Assembly: GCF_001704415.2 (NCBI RefSeq)
Contig: NC_030817.1
Span: forward strand, 50,639,550-50,703,549
Direction of reading: 5' to 3'
DNA length: 64,000 bases
Origin: Capra hircus
Taxonomy: Eukaryota > Chordata > Mammalia > Artiodactyla > Bovidae
Part shown: positions 1-10,224 of the stretch, one piece after another
Layout of the letters: every line of letters begins with the position of its first letter
How positions within the stretch are numbered: the stretch's first letter is position 1
Made by a program: the position numbers and the translations under genes
The notes under the pieces: generated by a model
Told to the model about the DNA's origin: nothing
Seen by the model: only the letters and a program-made list of their open reading frames with translations
Database searches by the model: none

Positions 1-77
1 TCTCTCCATCACCAGCTAGCCAATTGCCCCAAACTACAACTGTTACCAGTTTATTCCAATTCTCAAAAGAAAAAACA

Positions 78-133
<56 letters not shown>
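78..133. repeat. (TG)n(TA)n microsatellite plus T run
   Basis: A run of TG dinucleotides passes into TA dinucleotides and then a 16-base T run. The compound dinucleotide structure is seen directly. It is probably length-polymorphic. Confidence 0.95.
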
Positions 134-171
134 CACTCAGGTGCCCCATCCTTTCTCTGTAGCCTCATTTC

Positions 172-232
172 TGCACAGTGGTTAGTGCATGGGCTCTGGG
201 ATTGGGCTCACCGGGCTGGAATTTCAGCTCTG
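172..232 (+). mobile_element. MIR SINE, 5' part (interrupted)
   Basis: The stretch matches the start of the MIR consensus: a GTGGTTAG-like head, then the conserved ...CAGCTCTG core. The element stops at 232 and resumes at 518, where the expected CTAC-TT continuation follows. The intervening 276 bp is a later insertion flanked by the 9-base duplication TCAGCTCTG (224-232 and 509-517). Confidence 0.8.
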
Positions 233-508
233 TTTTTTTTTTTTTTTTTTTTTAAGGTGACTTTGTGGTTGAAATCAATGCCAGAGAGGAGCAGGTCCAG
301 TACATCACATGATGACATCATTACAGAATCTCAGAAGGAAGCAGAGATTTAGGGCATGGTGGTAACAGCAATAGTGTTGAGAGCTAACTTTTTTTTTTTT
401 TTTTTTGATTGCACCATGCAGCATCTCAGTTCCTGGACCAGGGATTGAATCCATAACCCCTGTGTTGGGAGTACAGAGTCTTTACCACTTAGCCACCAGG
501 GAAGTCCC
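233..508 (-). mobile_element. CHR-type tRNA-derived SINE with apparent 3' transduction
   Basis: On the minus strand this reads as a CHR SINE head (ACTTCCCTGGTGGCTAAGTGG, with a degenerate B box) from 508 to 407. It is followed by an 18-base A tail, 135 bp of unrelated DNA (388-254) and a second A tail of 21 bases (253-233). The whole block sits in a MIR between copies of TCAGCTCTG, so one retroposition event carrying both tails is the simplest reading. The 135 bp has no TTTT on the SINE sense strand, so it lacks a pol III stop. An alternative is a second insertion into the SINE tail. Confidence 0.75.
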
Positions 509-517
509 TCAGCTCTG

Positions 518-685
518 CTACTTAATTGCTGTAGACCTCTGGAAAACTGCTTAATCTTCCCAGGTCTTAGTTTCCTCATCTGTAAAAAAGGGAGAATAAT
601 AATACCTACCTTATAGAGTTATAAGGAGAGAATGAGATAATGTAGGCAAAATGACAATAAGCACTGAGTAGAAGCTGCTGTTGTT
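518..685 (+). mobile_element. MIR SINE, 3' part
   Basis: This continues the MIR begun at 172. It contains the conserved core (a TAATTGCTGTAGACCT stretch like the family's TAGCTGTGTGACCTTGG) and TTTCCTCATCTGTAAAA, followed by the family's A/T-rich downstream region with TACCTACCTTATAG. Confidence 0.88.
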
Positions 686-689
686 ATTC

Positions 690-1223
690 CTTTTTACTGC
701 TTCCAAGTCATAAAGGCCCTTTGCTCTGCAGAGGCCTCCCCCTTGGCCTTGAGGATTTGGTCTCTGTTTCCCATGATGACACCCCTACCTGAGACACCAG
801 GCTTCCCTGGCTATGCTGCTCTTGCCCATCTATCAGACCCAGTTCAGTTCCCTGAACCTGCAAGTAATGTCCCCAGCTCCCTCAGCTCCCAGTGACCTCT
901 CTGTCACCTGTGCTTGGATCACAGACTTAAGAAGCCCTAAAAATTTAGTTCCTGATAGACTCCCCCTAAATATACTACCCTTCTTTCAAGCAAGTAGGCA
1001 GCATTTAACATGAAAACATGTCATCTCCTATGCGGATTACAGGAACAACTTCTTAGCTGTCATTTGTACCCTCTCTGATCAGTGGCTGGCAACTCTTTCT
1101 TGCACGAGGTCAAATACTAGCTATTTTAGGTGGGCCATGTACCTACAGCTCAGCTCTCAAATCATCAGCTCTGCTGTTGTCTCAAGAAAGCAGCCAGAGC
1201 TAATAGGTGGTTGTGTTCAGATA
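690..1223. other. Unassigned; faint L2-like character
   Basis: There is no convincing gene. The pyrimidine-rich stretch around 720-960 vaguely resembles the 3' part of L2 elements, but I cannot align it with confidence. The 66-residue open frame at 813-1013 has no recognisable motif. Confidence 0.4.
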
Positions 1224-1687
1224 AAAAAGGTCCATCTAGTCAAACCTATGGTTTTTCCAGTAGTCATGTATGGGTGTGACAGTTGGACCATACAAGAGGC
1301 TGGGTGCCAAAAATTGATGCTCTTGAACTGTGGTGTTGGGAAAGACTCTTGAGAGTCCCTTGGACTGCAAGGAAATCAAACCAGTCAATTGTAAAGGAAA
1401 TCAGTCCTGAATATTCATTGGAAGGACTGATGCTGAAGATGAAGCTTCAATACTTTGGCCACCTGATGCAAAGAACTGACACATTGGAAAAGACCCTGAT
1501 GCTGGGAAAGACTGAAGGCAGGAGGAGAAGGGCGCGACAGAGGATGAGATGTTGACTGGCATCATCGACTCAATGGATATGAGTTTGAGTAAACTCAGGG
1601 AAATAGTGAGGGAAAGGGAAGCCTGGCGTGCTGCAGTCCATGAGATCGCAAAGAGTCGGACACAACTGAGCGACTGAACAACAACAA
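1224..1687 (+). mobile_element. BovB LINE, 5'-truncated 3' end
   Basis: BovB is an RTE-clade LINE of about 3.2 kb; this copy keeps only the last 0.46 kb. Translation gives C-terminal RT-region peptides in broken frames: KVHLVKPMVFPVVMYGCDSWT at 1228-1290, then frame-shifted blocks resembling ELWCWERLLRVPWTARKSNQ and LQYFGHLMQRTDTLEKTLM. It ends in the family 3' end with GAGTCGGACACAACTGAGCGACTGAAC and an ACAACAAC tail. There is no endonuclease or RT catalytic core, so it is a dead copy. Confidence 0.95.
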
Positions 1688-4360
1688 GTAAGAGCAGGAG
1701 GTGGGCCTGATTTGGCCCTGGGCTGTGGTTTGCTGACCGAGCTCCAGCTGAGAGCCAGTCTTGCCGGACAAACCCCACTGCTTAGCAGCACACCCCCTGC
1801 CCCTCCAGATTTTCCTTCCAGGAACAGGTTATTTCCTTCTTGTCTGGTCTTTAGTCAGTCTCAGTGAGTGTTGAGGTGGCCTGGAGTGCTGAGGCATTGC
1901 TCCTCCTCCGACAGCTCTGTTCCTGAGACCAGCCAGAGCGAGGAAGCTCGAGGCCCCGGAGGAAGAACAGATTTCTGCAAAAGGAACCCAGAGGCTCTTC
2001 CCACCCCCTTCTTCCTCCCTAACCTGCACTCCATTCACACTGCCCTCAGCCCAAGTCCCAGAGGTTGATAAGTACACAATTTATAACCACCTCAGACAGA
2101 CTTTTATTATTAAGAAAGGAAATTAAAAGTCTCTTAAGTGTAGATAATATGGAGTCCACTATACAGATTGACAATAGCCAGGAAATTGGAAACCTGGGGC
2201 TCCAAGCTCCACTCCAAGATGAAGTGCCTTTTTGGCTGGTCATCTCTCCCTGGGCTGGGCTGGGTTCAGGGCATGGTAGTGTCAGTGGTCCCAGAGTTTC
2301 TCTGGGGCTGAGCCACTTTGCCCAGTATTGCTTTGGCATTTGTAAACATCCCTCTGCCCAGATCCCTTCTCCCCTTTGCCCTTCTAGAGGGTTAATGGGG
2401 AAGTCAGTCAACTCCCCAAAGAAAATCCCAGCCGCCAAGCCCTGGTTATATGCGTGCGTGTTTGTGTGCATGCTAGCCTCTCTTAATGGGATCTTTCTTT
2501 AAGGGAGACAGGAACACCTCTCCAGGGACTGACGTGCTTACATGCCCCACCATCCCTTGGGTTGTCACCAGGGGATTAATTATAATTTAAATCGATGGGT
2601 ACTTGAGAGAAGGTGAACTGTTTGCCCTCCTCTAGCACTTGACATTTCGAACATGGGACAAGAAAAGGTGACTTTGTTTATTTATTGAGCTATTATGGCT
2701 TAATGCTAAAAGAGCTTCCTGACGAGAACTGGATAAAAACCCCAAAAACCTCCTTTTGGGGATTAAATTTTTAAGCACAAATTGCTTTGTACTGGTCACT
2801 ATTTGAGAAAAACACTCAGTGAAAGCTATATTCACTCAATAGTGAATATGTTTTTCTATATCTCACTGGGTATGCTGTAAGTAAATGCTTTCTCCACTAT
2901 TTCCGACATCTGGTCTTAATATTTGCAAGTCTTTGTTTCATGTACTTTTGATAGACAACATTTTTTTTGTGTGTGCGTAGAGCATTTTGTTATTAGACTC
3001 TATGAAATGTTAATGTTAATCTGAGCTGACCTGATCTTTATGGAACACAGGCCAGTCTGAAACTTTCCTTGGGTGCATCTTTGGAGGAGTATTTTGGGGA
3101 TTATGCAATATATTTTGACATCCTTTCAAGGGCATCTGAATTGGTTTGGTAGAAACATTGTGTGTGCTTTTAACCCAGAGACCCCCTAAGCAGGGTTGCT
3201 GCTCACTTCCAATCTCCATGACCAGCATATTGGGTGCTGTTATATAGGAACACTGGCTGGTTAAGTTCAGAGGTCAGGATTTGCCTCTTCCACTTGGTAT
3301 TCCTGGAACAAAAGCACCTGAAAGACTTTGCGAATAGAGCATTGAATTGTATTTTGAAGGGATCTTCAACACTTTCTGGATCTTAATGAACTTTAAAGTT
3401 GAAGTCTATTTCCTGAGAGTCTGTTTTCCAGTAGGCTGGCTCATGTTGAAGTGGGGAGAGAAGTTGCTCCCCAGACTTGCAAATGGTTAAAAATAACCTG
3501 GCCATATGCAGAGTGATGCCTTTCCTTAGCAGCTCTAAGGGGAAAAAATGTGCTCATGACAATAAAATTTAGGCTGATGAAAATGTAGGGTGTCGGTGCC
3601 GTTTTCTTGGAAGAATTTGGGCTGTGGAGATGTGGTGGAGTTGAGGCAAGGTGACCTGGAAGCCGTCAGCATACCAGACCTGGACTTTCTGGGACCTGGC
3701 TAAGGCCACAGAGACTTGGCAGCAAGAGTAGGGCTAGATCGTGGGTACAGGGCTGAGTGTACTGCTTGTGAATCCCTGGAGGATGCAATAGAGACAAAGC
3801 TTCTCTGAAAGGAAATGTTGATTTCTGTGTACATGTATTTCATATATTTTTCTTTTAAATTTATAAAGTGTCAGTAATCTTTCTCACATGGACTCCATAG
3901 GCTAGTAGAGAGGAACTAAAGCCTGGATATTCAAAATCTTAGGAATATAGTGATGTGTGAATGTCTGCAGAATGCCCCCAGGCCCTGCCTGCCAAGTGCC
4001 CATTCTCAATCCTCTTTCCATAGCACCTGCTTCACCCCAAGAGAATGTCACAGGCTTTTAGAACATTAAAAAATCTCTTACAATTCTATTTTGAACTAAA
4101 TTTCATTACCGAGTGGTTGATTCACAGGTGTTCTCAAGTTCACTGAAGAAGAAAATTAAATGGAAATGTACACTGTACAACAGAAATGTATTGTCCAGTC
4201 TAATAAATTAAGATAGAATTAGAAACCTTGGATGGGAAAAATTCCAGAGGATTCCAGCCAAAGCTTAGTGGTGCCTCAAAAGAGAAAAAGATCTTTTAAT
4301 CCCCAGGATGAACAGTCACTTTGGCAACCAAGTTATAAAGACTTAAAAAAGAGTTGACTT
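1688..4360. other. Unique DNA, no gene recognised
   Basis: I see no assignable repeat or gene over this 2.7-kb stretch. The interval 1870-2060 is richer in G+C and has a few CpGs, but far from an island. Overlapping frames lie on both strands at 2046-2502 and look like chance. Ordinary AT-rich sequence dominates from 2600 onward. Confidence 0.5.
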
Positions 4361-4632
4361 GGATTTCCCTGGTCATCTGGTGGTTAAGAATCTGCCTGCC
4401 AGTTCAGAGGACATGGGTTCAGTCCCTGGTCTGGAAAGGTTCCACATGGCCACAGGGCAACTAAACCCATGAGCTGCAACTACTAAAGCCCACACACCCT
4501 AGCTCTGCAACAAAAGAAGCCACTGCAGTGAGAAGTCTAGGCACACCACACCTAGAGAGTACCCACCTCTCAATGCAACAAAAGAAAGCCCACACAGCAA
4601 CAAAGACTCACTGCTACAAAGAGAAAAAAAAA
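4361..4632 (+). mobile_element. CHR-type tRNA-derived SINE
   Basis: It opens with GATTTCCCTGGTCATCTGGTGGTTAAGAATCTGCCTGCC-like sequence (tRNA-derived A box). A degenerate B box GGGTTCAGTCCCTGG follows at about 4414, then the repetitive CHR body (ACTAAACCCATGAGCTGCAAC, repeats of GCAACAAAAGAAGCC) and an A tail at 4623-4632. It is an older cetartiodactyl SINE with many substitutions. Confidence 0.9.
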
Positions 4633-5748
4633 GTTACTGGGTCCCCTCCGAATCACGGTGGGCTGTCCAATTTGTTTAAACTCTGCTTACTGATGGAAGG
4701 ATCTCTAAGATATATTGTTTAGAGAAAAGAGCGAGGTGGAAAAGAGTGTGCCGAGCATGCTATATACAGTTTAAATATTAAGAACACCTGTATCTATGTA
4801 AGCATAGACTGTATCTGGAGGGATATACAAACGCTTGGCAAGACTGCATTCAGGAAGGTAAGCTGGATGGTTAGGCCCAGAGCAGGACTTGTTTTCACTG
4901 TAGAGCCTTATGTATCTTTTGAAATATAGACAATGTACATGCATTACCTGTTACCCAAAATAGTTAATGCCAATAAACGAAAAAATAATTCCTTACTGAG
5001 CCTTCTATCTACTCTCTATAGTCTTTTGAAACCCAACTTTCCAAAAGAAAACTTACCAACCTAATTGGTAGAAATAGTATTTTTACCCCAGCCACTCTCT
5101 ATCCCATTGGCAACTAATCAACAAAAATTCTCAATATCATGATTTTTAATAAACAAGTAAAACCTTTCATCCTTTGACACCTGCCTCCTCTTATTTAAGC
5201 TATCATGCTGCAGAAAACTGAACAGGATGTGAGATATCAAAAATGGCTTTGCATTTAGACTGATGGCTTCTAATGTTGCCAAACAGATGCTGCTAAGTGT
5301 GGAAAGATGTGCTTGATTGTTTGGGATCCACCTGCAGAGACATAAGCTTATTTCCAAAGCGTATACTCAGAGGTGGGGAAAGAGATATGGTTAATGAACA
5401 AAAGGAACTTTCTAATAATGTCACATGGGAGAAGGAAATAAGAGTAAAGGGGAAAAAGACCCCCACAGTCTCTTAATATTCCAAATATAATAGCCATCTG
5501 ACTCAGATCTTCTCAAAGGTTATTGTTTATAGGTCATTTTTTAGTTGCATATCTTTGTCATTAACAAAATAATAATTTGGAGGGACAGCCTAAAATGATT
5601 TTACTACAGAGTGTAAGTTGCTTAGTTATTGTCTTATTTTCTTTCATAGATGCATAGGCATCTCCTGGGAATGAAGTGGAACAAACATATTTCCTAGGGT
5701 TGGGAGTTCAAGGGTCTGATTTGGATCTACAGTGTCATTCTCTTAAGG
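4633..5748. other. Unique AT-rich DNA, no gene recognised
   Basis: I see no recognisable repeat, RNA gene or coding exon. A minus-strand open frame of 79 codons at 5118-5357 has no motif or plausible splice context. Confidence 0.5.
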
Positions 5749-5935
5749 CAGGGTTCTCAACCTTTTTGGCACCAGGGACTGGTTTCCTGGAAGGTAATTT
5801 TTCTATAGATGGGAGTGCAGTAGTGGTTACGGGATGATTCAAGCACATTACATTTATTGTGTACTTTATTTCTCTTATTACATCAGCTTCACCTCAGATC
5901 ATCAGGCATTAGATCCTGGAGGTTGGGGACCCCTG
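5749..5935 (+). mobile_element. hAT-type MITE with terminal inverted repeats
   Basis: It starts CAGGGTTCTCAACC and ends GGTTGGGGACCCCTG, which are imperfect inverted termini. The flanking 8-mers TCTTAAGG (5741-5748) and TCTAAAGG (5936-5943) differ at one base and fit the 8-bp target duplication of hAT transposons. The interior (CACCAGGGACTGGTTTC, GATTCAAGCACATTACATTTATTGTG) matches a common mammalian non-autonomous hAT family. The family name is left open. Confidence 0.85.
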
Positions 5936-5967
5936 TCTAAAGGGACAGGAAATATGGACCGACAAGG

Positions 5968-6175
5968 GCACAGGGATGGAGCCAGGGTCCATTTCTGTTT
6001 TGCTGCTTGTTAGCTGTGTAGTTTTAGGCAAGCCATACACTGTTTTTGAATTTTAGTTTTCACATCTGAAACAATGTGGTCAAGAATACTAACCTGGAAG
6101 GGCCGTTGTGAGGAGTAACTGTGAGAATTGGTATCAGCACCTGTGTGCGTGTGTGTGTTTCAGCGCTTAGAATGG
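5968..6175 (+). mobile_element. MIR SINE
   Basis: The MIR core is clear: GCTGCTTGTTAGCTGTGTAGTTTTAGGCAAG, then TTTTCACATCTGAAACAATG and a GGGCCGTTGTGAGGAGTAA block like the family's GGGTTGTTGTGAGGATTAA. Confidence 0.85.
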
Positions 6176-7369
6176 CTGGTTCCTTTTCTTCTGCAGAGAC
6201 CTCTGAGACAGGAACCACGATCCTCACAAAGGCTATGGCTCTGTTCTCTTTTTACAAGCTGCCTGGGTAAGTGTTCCAGGATTCTGACCTTCCATGGAAA
6301 TCGATGAGTGCTTGCTCGAAGGCCCCTGATGTGCTGCAGATGGCATTACCTGTTAGAGACAGAGCTTTCTCAAGAGGAGCTTGAATTTCCTTCATTTGGA
6401 GAAATGCTATTTCACAGACCCTCAGTAGATGTCAGCAGTACAGCAAACATCCCTATGCCACAGCGGAAGCAGGTTAGTTTTCAAAACAACTTTCCTGATT
6501 AAAAAAATAAAACCAATGCCCCCTTTTGCAATGCCTTTCAGAAGCCCCAGACACAGAGAGGTGAGATCTTTTGGCCTCAAAGTAGGTCCTTGAAAGATTT
6601 ACCAAGGGTACATTTGCATTTTAAAGACAACTTTTCATTCTTGTTAAAGAAAACATCATCCCAGAGATGGATAGGGATTACAGCAACCTTTTTAGAATTT
6701 TCTGCAAGTTTATCCAGCATTTACCCTCCAGGCAAGAGTGAAATAATAGAAGATGTCCAATATTTTGCTTCTTCCTGTGAAGTAAATCAAAACCGTGGGA
6801 ATGTTTTCCCCTAATTTAATTTACTGCTGTCTCCTCGAATTTATCTTTCATTGTATTCAATTAACCCTCTGATTGCGACCACAGACAACGACAATGAGGT
6901 CAAAGAATAAGAGTTTTCAGGAAAAAAGGGATGATTGGAGTTTGTGGCCAAGTACTATTTGGATGTGGATATCAACCCAGGGTTTTGCTTATGACATTTA
7001 TTCTATAAACTGACTTGCCCTCCCTCTCCCTCCTGCATGCCTGCCTACCCCACCCCCAGGTGTGACTTGAGCTGTGTCAGTACTGTGAAGAGGTGGGAAT
7101 GTCTCTGTTACCTACATGCATGTCCCCTTTTCCTTCACAGGACATAATTCTGCTGCCAAACTTGACTCCACACTAGGCTGGTTCTTGGAATATATGCTTC
7201 CCTTGTTTCTGTCCTCACAGCTGTCTCCTGAGACTTCAATCTGCAGTGGTTTCCTGCCAATTCCATCAGAGTCTCTGTTTTTGTTGGTGGGACTAGATCA
7301 TGCCCAAGGTTTGAGAACTCAGCTACTGTCTTCAGACAGTGAGCTCCTTGTCATTAGGAGTATTTGTTC
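6176..7369. other. Unique DNA, no gene recognised
   Basis: No repeat is assigned. Several frames of 60-100 codons (for example 7116-7418) lack motifs or splice context. There is a G+C and pyrimidine-rich patch near 7020-7060. Confidence 0.45.
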
Positions 7370-7582
7370 AGTGGTTTTCAATCATCTGGCACACTGGGAT
7401 CATCCGAGAAGGAAATAATGACGTTGACCAGTTGTCCCAGTTTTCCAGGGACTGTTCCAGGTCTAACACTGTCCCCAGTCTCAGGCCTCAGGGAACGCTT
7501 TTGTTCTGGGCAAACTGAGATGCTTAGTCATCTGGCTGATGTTAGGTTCCATTCCCAGAGATTCTGATTTAATGAGCATTGT

Positions 7583-7803
7583 GTGTGTGTTCATTTGCTC
7601 AGTTGTGTCTGACTCATTGTAACTCCATGGACTGTAGCCCACCAGGCTCCTCTGTTCATGGGATTTTCCAGGCAAGAATCTGGAGTGGATTGCCATTTTC
7701 TTCTCCAGGGGATCTTCCTGACCCAGCTATCGAACCTGAATCTCTAGTGTCTCCTGCATTGGCAGGCAGATTCTTTACTACTAGCGTCACCTGGGAAGCC
7801 CCT
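7583..7803 (-). mobile_element. Bov-tA SINE
   Basis: A minus-strand Bov-tA in which the BovB-derived tail comes first on the plus strand (CTCAGTTGTGTCTGACTC, ATGGACTGTAGCCCACCAGG). The tRNA-derived head follows at the right end, complementary to GGGCTTCCCAGGTGACGC. It is inserted in MER5A-like sequence. A short AGCATT repeat at each side may be a remnant of the target duplication. Confidence 0.95.
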
Positions 7804-7812
7804 GTTAGCATT

Positions 7813-7814
<2 letters not shown>

Positions 7815-7871
<57 letters not shown>
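7815..7871. repeat. (AC)n microsatellite
   Basis: An uninterrupted run of about 28 AC units directly follows the Bov-tA and MER5A remnant. Uninterrupted runs of this length are usually polymorphic. Confidence 0.98.
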
Positions 7872-7874
<3 letters not shown>

Positions 7875-7925
7875 CCCAAGTGATTCTAACATGCAGTCAA
7901 TATTTAGAAGCATTGACCTTGAGAC

Positions 7926-8159
7926 CAAATGACCATGGTAAGAAATGCTATAGAAGTGGCTCCTGGGTAAGCTGTAGGAAGAGGTGGCTTTGCAGGTTTT
8001 CTGTAATGATCAGAGCCTTGACCTGTAACACAAGTCACTTGACTCTTGTACAGGAAGGCCTTGGGCTGGGATCAGGGTGAGGCAGGTGGGGCACTTGCCT
8101 TGTGCACAAGATTTAGGGGGGTACCCAAACCCACAGTATTCAACATATGATTTTGAAAG
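7926..8159. other. Unassigned DNA
   Basis: I see no gene. The segment from about 8070 may belong to an older dispersed repeat that resumes after the Bov-tA at 8334-8424 and again near 8890, but I cannot name it. Confidence 0.4.
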
Positions 8160-8333
8160 AAAGTGAAAGTGTTAGTTGCTCAGTTGTGTCTGACTCTTTG
8201 CGACCCCTGTCCAAGGAATTCTCCAGGCAAGAATATTGGAGTAGGTCACCATTCCCTTCTCCAGGGGCTCTTCCTGACCCAGGGATTGAACCTTAGTCTC
8301 CTGCACTGCAGGCAGATTCTTTACCATCTGAGA
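8160..8333 (-). mobile_element. Bov-tA SINE with internal deletion
   Basis: The BovB-derived part (TTGCTCAGTTGTGTCTGACTC) runs to GCGACCCCTGTCCAAGGAATTCTCC. The usual block between CATGGACT and CTCTGTCC is missing. The tRNA-like head is complementary at 8280-8330. The flanks GATTTTGAAA and GATTTTAATA are a possible degraded target duplication. Confidence 0.92.
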
Positions 8334-8424
8334 TTTTAATACAATACTAAAAAATAAAAGTTAATGCAAATGATTCACACTGCACAAAATATTAAACCTT
8401 TTAATAAAGTCAAGAACAGTACTG

Positions 8425-8880
8425 GAACTTTCTGATTCTGGTGGTCGAGGGGCTAAGACTTTGCGTTTCCAGTACTGAGACCTGGGTTTGATCCCTAGTC
8501 AGGGAACTAGGGAGAAGGCAATGGCACCCCACTGCAGTACTCTAGCCTGGAAAATCCCATGGACAGAGGAGCCTGGTGGGCTGCAGTACATGGGGTTGTG
8601 AAGAGTTGGACACAACTGAGCGACTTCCCTTTCACTTTTCACTTTCATGCATCAGAGAAGGAAATGGCAACCCACTCCAGTGTTCTTGCCTGGAGAATCG
8701 CAGGGACGGAGGAGCCTGGTGGGCTGCCATCTATGGGGTCGCACAGAGTCGTACACGACTGAAGTGACTTAGTAGCAGTAGCAGCAGCAGGGAACTAGAT
8801 CCCACATGCCGCAACTAAAGATCCTACGAACTGCAAGTAAGACCCAGTGCAGCCAAGTATAAATAAATATATTTTTAAAA
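8425..8880 (+). mobile_element. CHR-type SINE split by Bov-A2
   Basis: The left part (8425-8510) has the tRNA-like head with TGGTGGTCGAGGGGCTAAG, a B box GGGTTTGATCCC and AGTCAGGGAACTAG. The right part (8799-8880) continues ATCCCACATGCCGCAACTAAAG and ends in AAATAAATAT. AGGGAACTAG is duplicated around the Bov-A2 insertion. Confidence 0.9.
8511..8788 (+). mobile_element. Bov-A2 dimeric SINE inside a CHR SINE
   Basis: Two BovB-derived monomers lie in tandem, each beginning with a GGAAAATCCCATGG- or GAGAATCGCAGGG-type block and ending near GGACACAACTGAGCGACTT or GTACACGACTGAAGTGACTT. They are joined by CCCTTTCACTTTTCACTTTC and followed by an AGTAGCAGCAGCAG tail. The target-site duplication is AGGGAACTAG at 8501-8510 and 8789-8798. 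Confidence 0.97.
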
Positions 8881-9505
8881 ATGATAAGATCAGTATTAGT
8901 GCCTAGTGAAATCATACTGAAGCCTGAGGCAAAAGAAAAATTACGAATCCTCTTCCTGTTTTTATTTTAAAATTTGATATTTTATTCCTCATGGATTTTT
9001 TCCCTTAATTTTGATTTTTTGATATTGCATTTAAGTATTATATGTCTTGATGACTGACTTTGTCTTGGTGCTTCCATTAAATTTTGCATGAGGAGTATAT
9101 CTCACTTGCCTTCCCCTAACTGTGGGTGGTCCTGGGAGGACAACTTTGGTGCTCATTTACAGTAGAGAAGGCCCTTGGGGCTTCTCAGAGGCCCAGTGGG
9201 TTCCCAGATGGGCAATGTTGCCTCACTCCGTTGTCTTCAGAAGGAAGTAGGCTTCCTAGAAGAAGGAGAGTGGTGATGGGAGGGTCTGAATAAATTCACC
9301 AGAGCCTTGGAAGGTGAGCTGGATCTGGAGCCTCAGCATGCAAGCCAGGGAGAGCAGACTCGGGCTGTTTGGATTACTGATGGAAGGAAATGCTAGATTT
9401 CTAGTAGGTTTCAGTTGATTTGAACTCCTACAGCCTTTTTGATTAGAAACCAAAAACAGTCTGTATTTCTTCATTTCCAGGATTAAAATTAAGCAAAAAC
9501 AGGAC
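8881..9505. other. Unassigned DNA
   Basis: I see no gene. The AT-rich part to about 9110 may be the continuation of an unnamed older repeat also present at 8070-8424. The remainder looks unique. Confidence 0.4.
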
Positions 9506-9601
9506 TTTTTTTTTTTTTTTTTTTTGGTAAGTGGAGTAGAAAACAGACAGTGCAAAAAAAAAAAAAAAAAAAAAAACAAACAAAAAACCAAACAAAAAAA
9601 A
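9506..9601. repeat. T20 ... A23 homopolymer pair
   Basis: A 20-base T run (9506-9525) and a 23-base A run (9554-9576, followed by A-rich sequence to about 9598) are separated by 28 bp. They are complementary and could form a hairpin. They may be tails of two oppositely oriented retroposons whose bodies are not recognisable. Confidence 0.95.
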
Positions 9602-9899
9602 CCCCTGTCTTACGCAGGCTCTGGGGGAAGTGTGAGACAGAGGGCTAATCCTGTCCAGAGTGGGACAATTACCCAGCTGGCGTGCTTCCCGGCCCAGAGC
9701 CAGGACTGGCAGTGCCAGTGGCAGAAAAGAAAGGCTTAGTCAGACCAAGATGCTGGGGCCAAGAGACCCCACAGTGAGGGCCACCTTCTGCCCTTGAGCC
9801 CTCCTGCTAGCTTAAATTGGAAATTGTGAAAAGTATACTTGTAGTTTTTCTTTTTCACTAAAAAGGTAAGTGTGGACCCAAATGTCATTATTTATGCGA
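9602..9899. other. Unique DNA, no gene recognised
   Basis: A moderately G+C-rich stretch with no motif or repeat that I recognise. Confidence 0.5.
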
Positions 9900-10150
9900 C
9901 ATGGTTTAATGAAACAGGGTGAGATTTTAATTTAGAAGACCTGGTTGCAATCCCAGTCCTATCCTGTCCAGTTGTGGGACGTTGGGCAAATCACTGAGCC
10001 CCCTAGAGAATTATTCCCAGCCTGTAAATTAGGGAGAATAGAATTTACCCTGTTGGCCCTAAAGATGTTTATGAGAACCGCCTGACCTAAACTTGGTCAA
10101 AGTGCTGTGTAAGGTGTGAAGTCTCCACAAATAGAAGGCATGATGGTAGC
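9900..10150 (+). mobile_element. MIR SINE
   Basis: The MIR order is visible: GACCTGGTTGCAATCCCAG, TTGTGGGACGTTGGGCAAATCACTGAGCC, CTGTAAATTAGGGAGAATAG, then a diverged 3' half. Confidence 0.9.
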
Positions 10151-10224
10151 TGTGATTGTTATGTTATGTACTCCCTCCTCACAGTCTATACTCCTACTAT
10201 TTAGCTTGCTCACCTAGTTAACGA

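Larger units (their letters stand above)
7370..7925 (+). mobile_element. MER5A-like hAT MITE, heavily interrupted
   Basis: Pieces in MER5A order are seen: CAGTGGTTTTCAATCATCTGG at 7370, CCCAGAGATTCTGATTTAATGAGCATT near 7554, and TTCCCAAGTGATTCTAACATGC after the (AC)n tract. The interior 7420-7540 is foreign and resembles another ancient element. A Bov-tA and a microsatellite split the rest. The assignment is reasonable but the borders are soft. Confidence 0.55.

Noticed and set aside
1870..2060. CpG island or promoter
   Set aside because: A few CpGs in a G+C-richer patch, but too short and sparse, with no associated exon.
2046..2502. Overlapping open frames of about 140 codons on both strands
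   Set aside because: No motif, no splice or start context. Antisense overlap of this kind arises from stop-poor composition. Not listed as a gene.
7656..7932. Frames with long Val-Cys or Thr-His runs
   Set aside because: They are translations of the (AC)n microsatellite joined to Bov-tA sequence.
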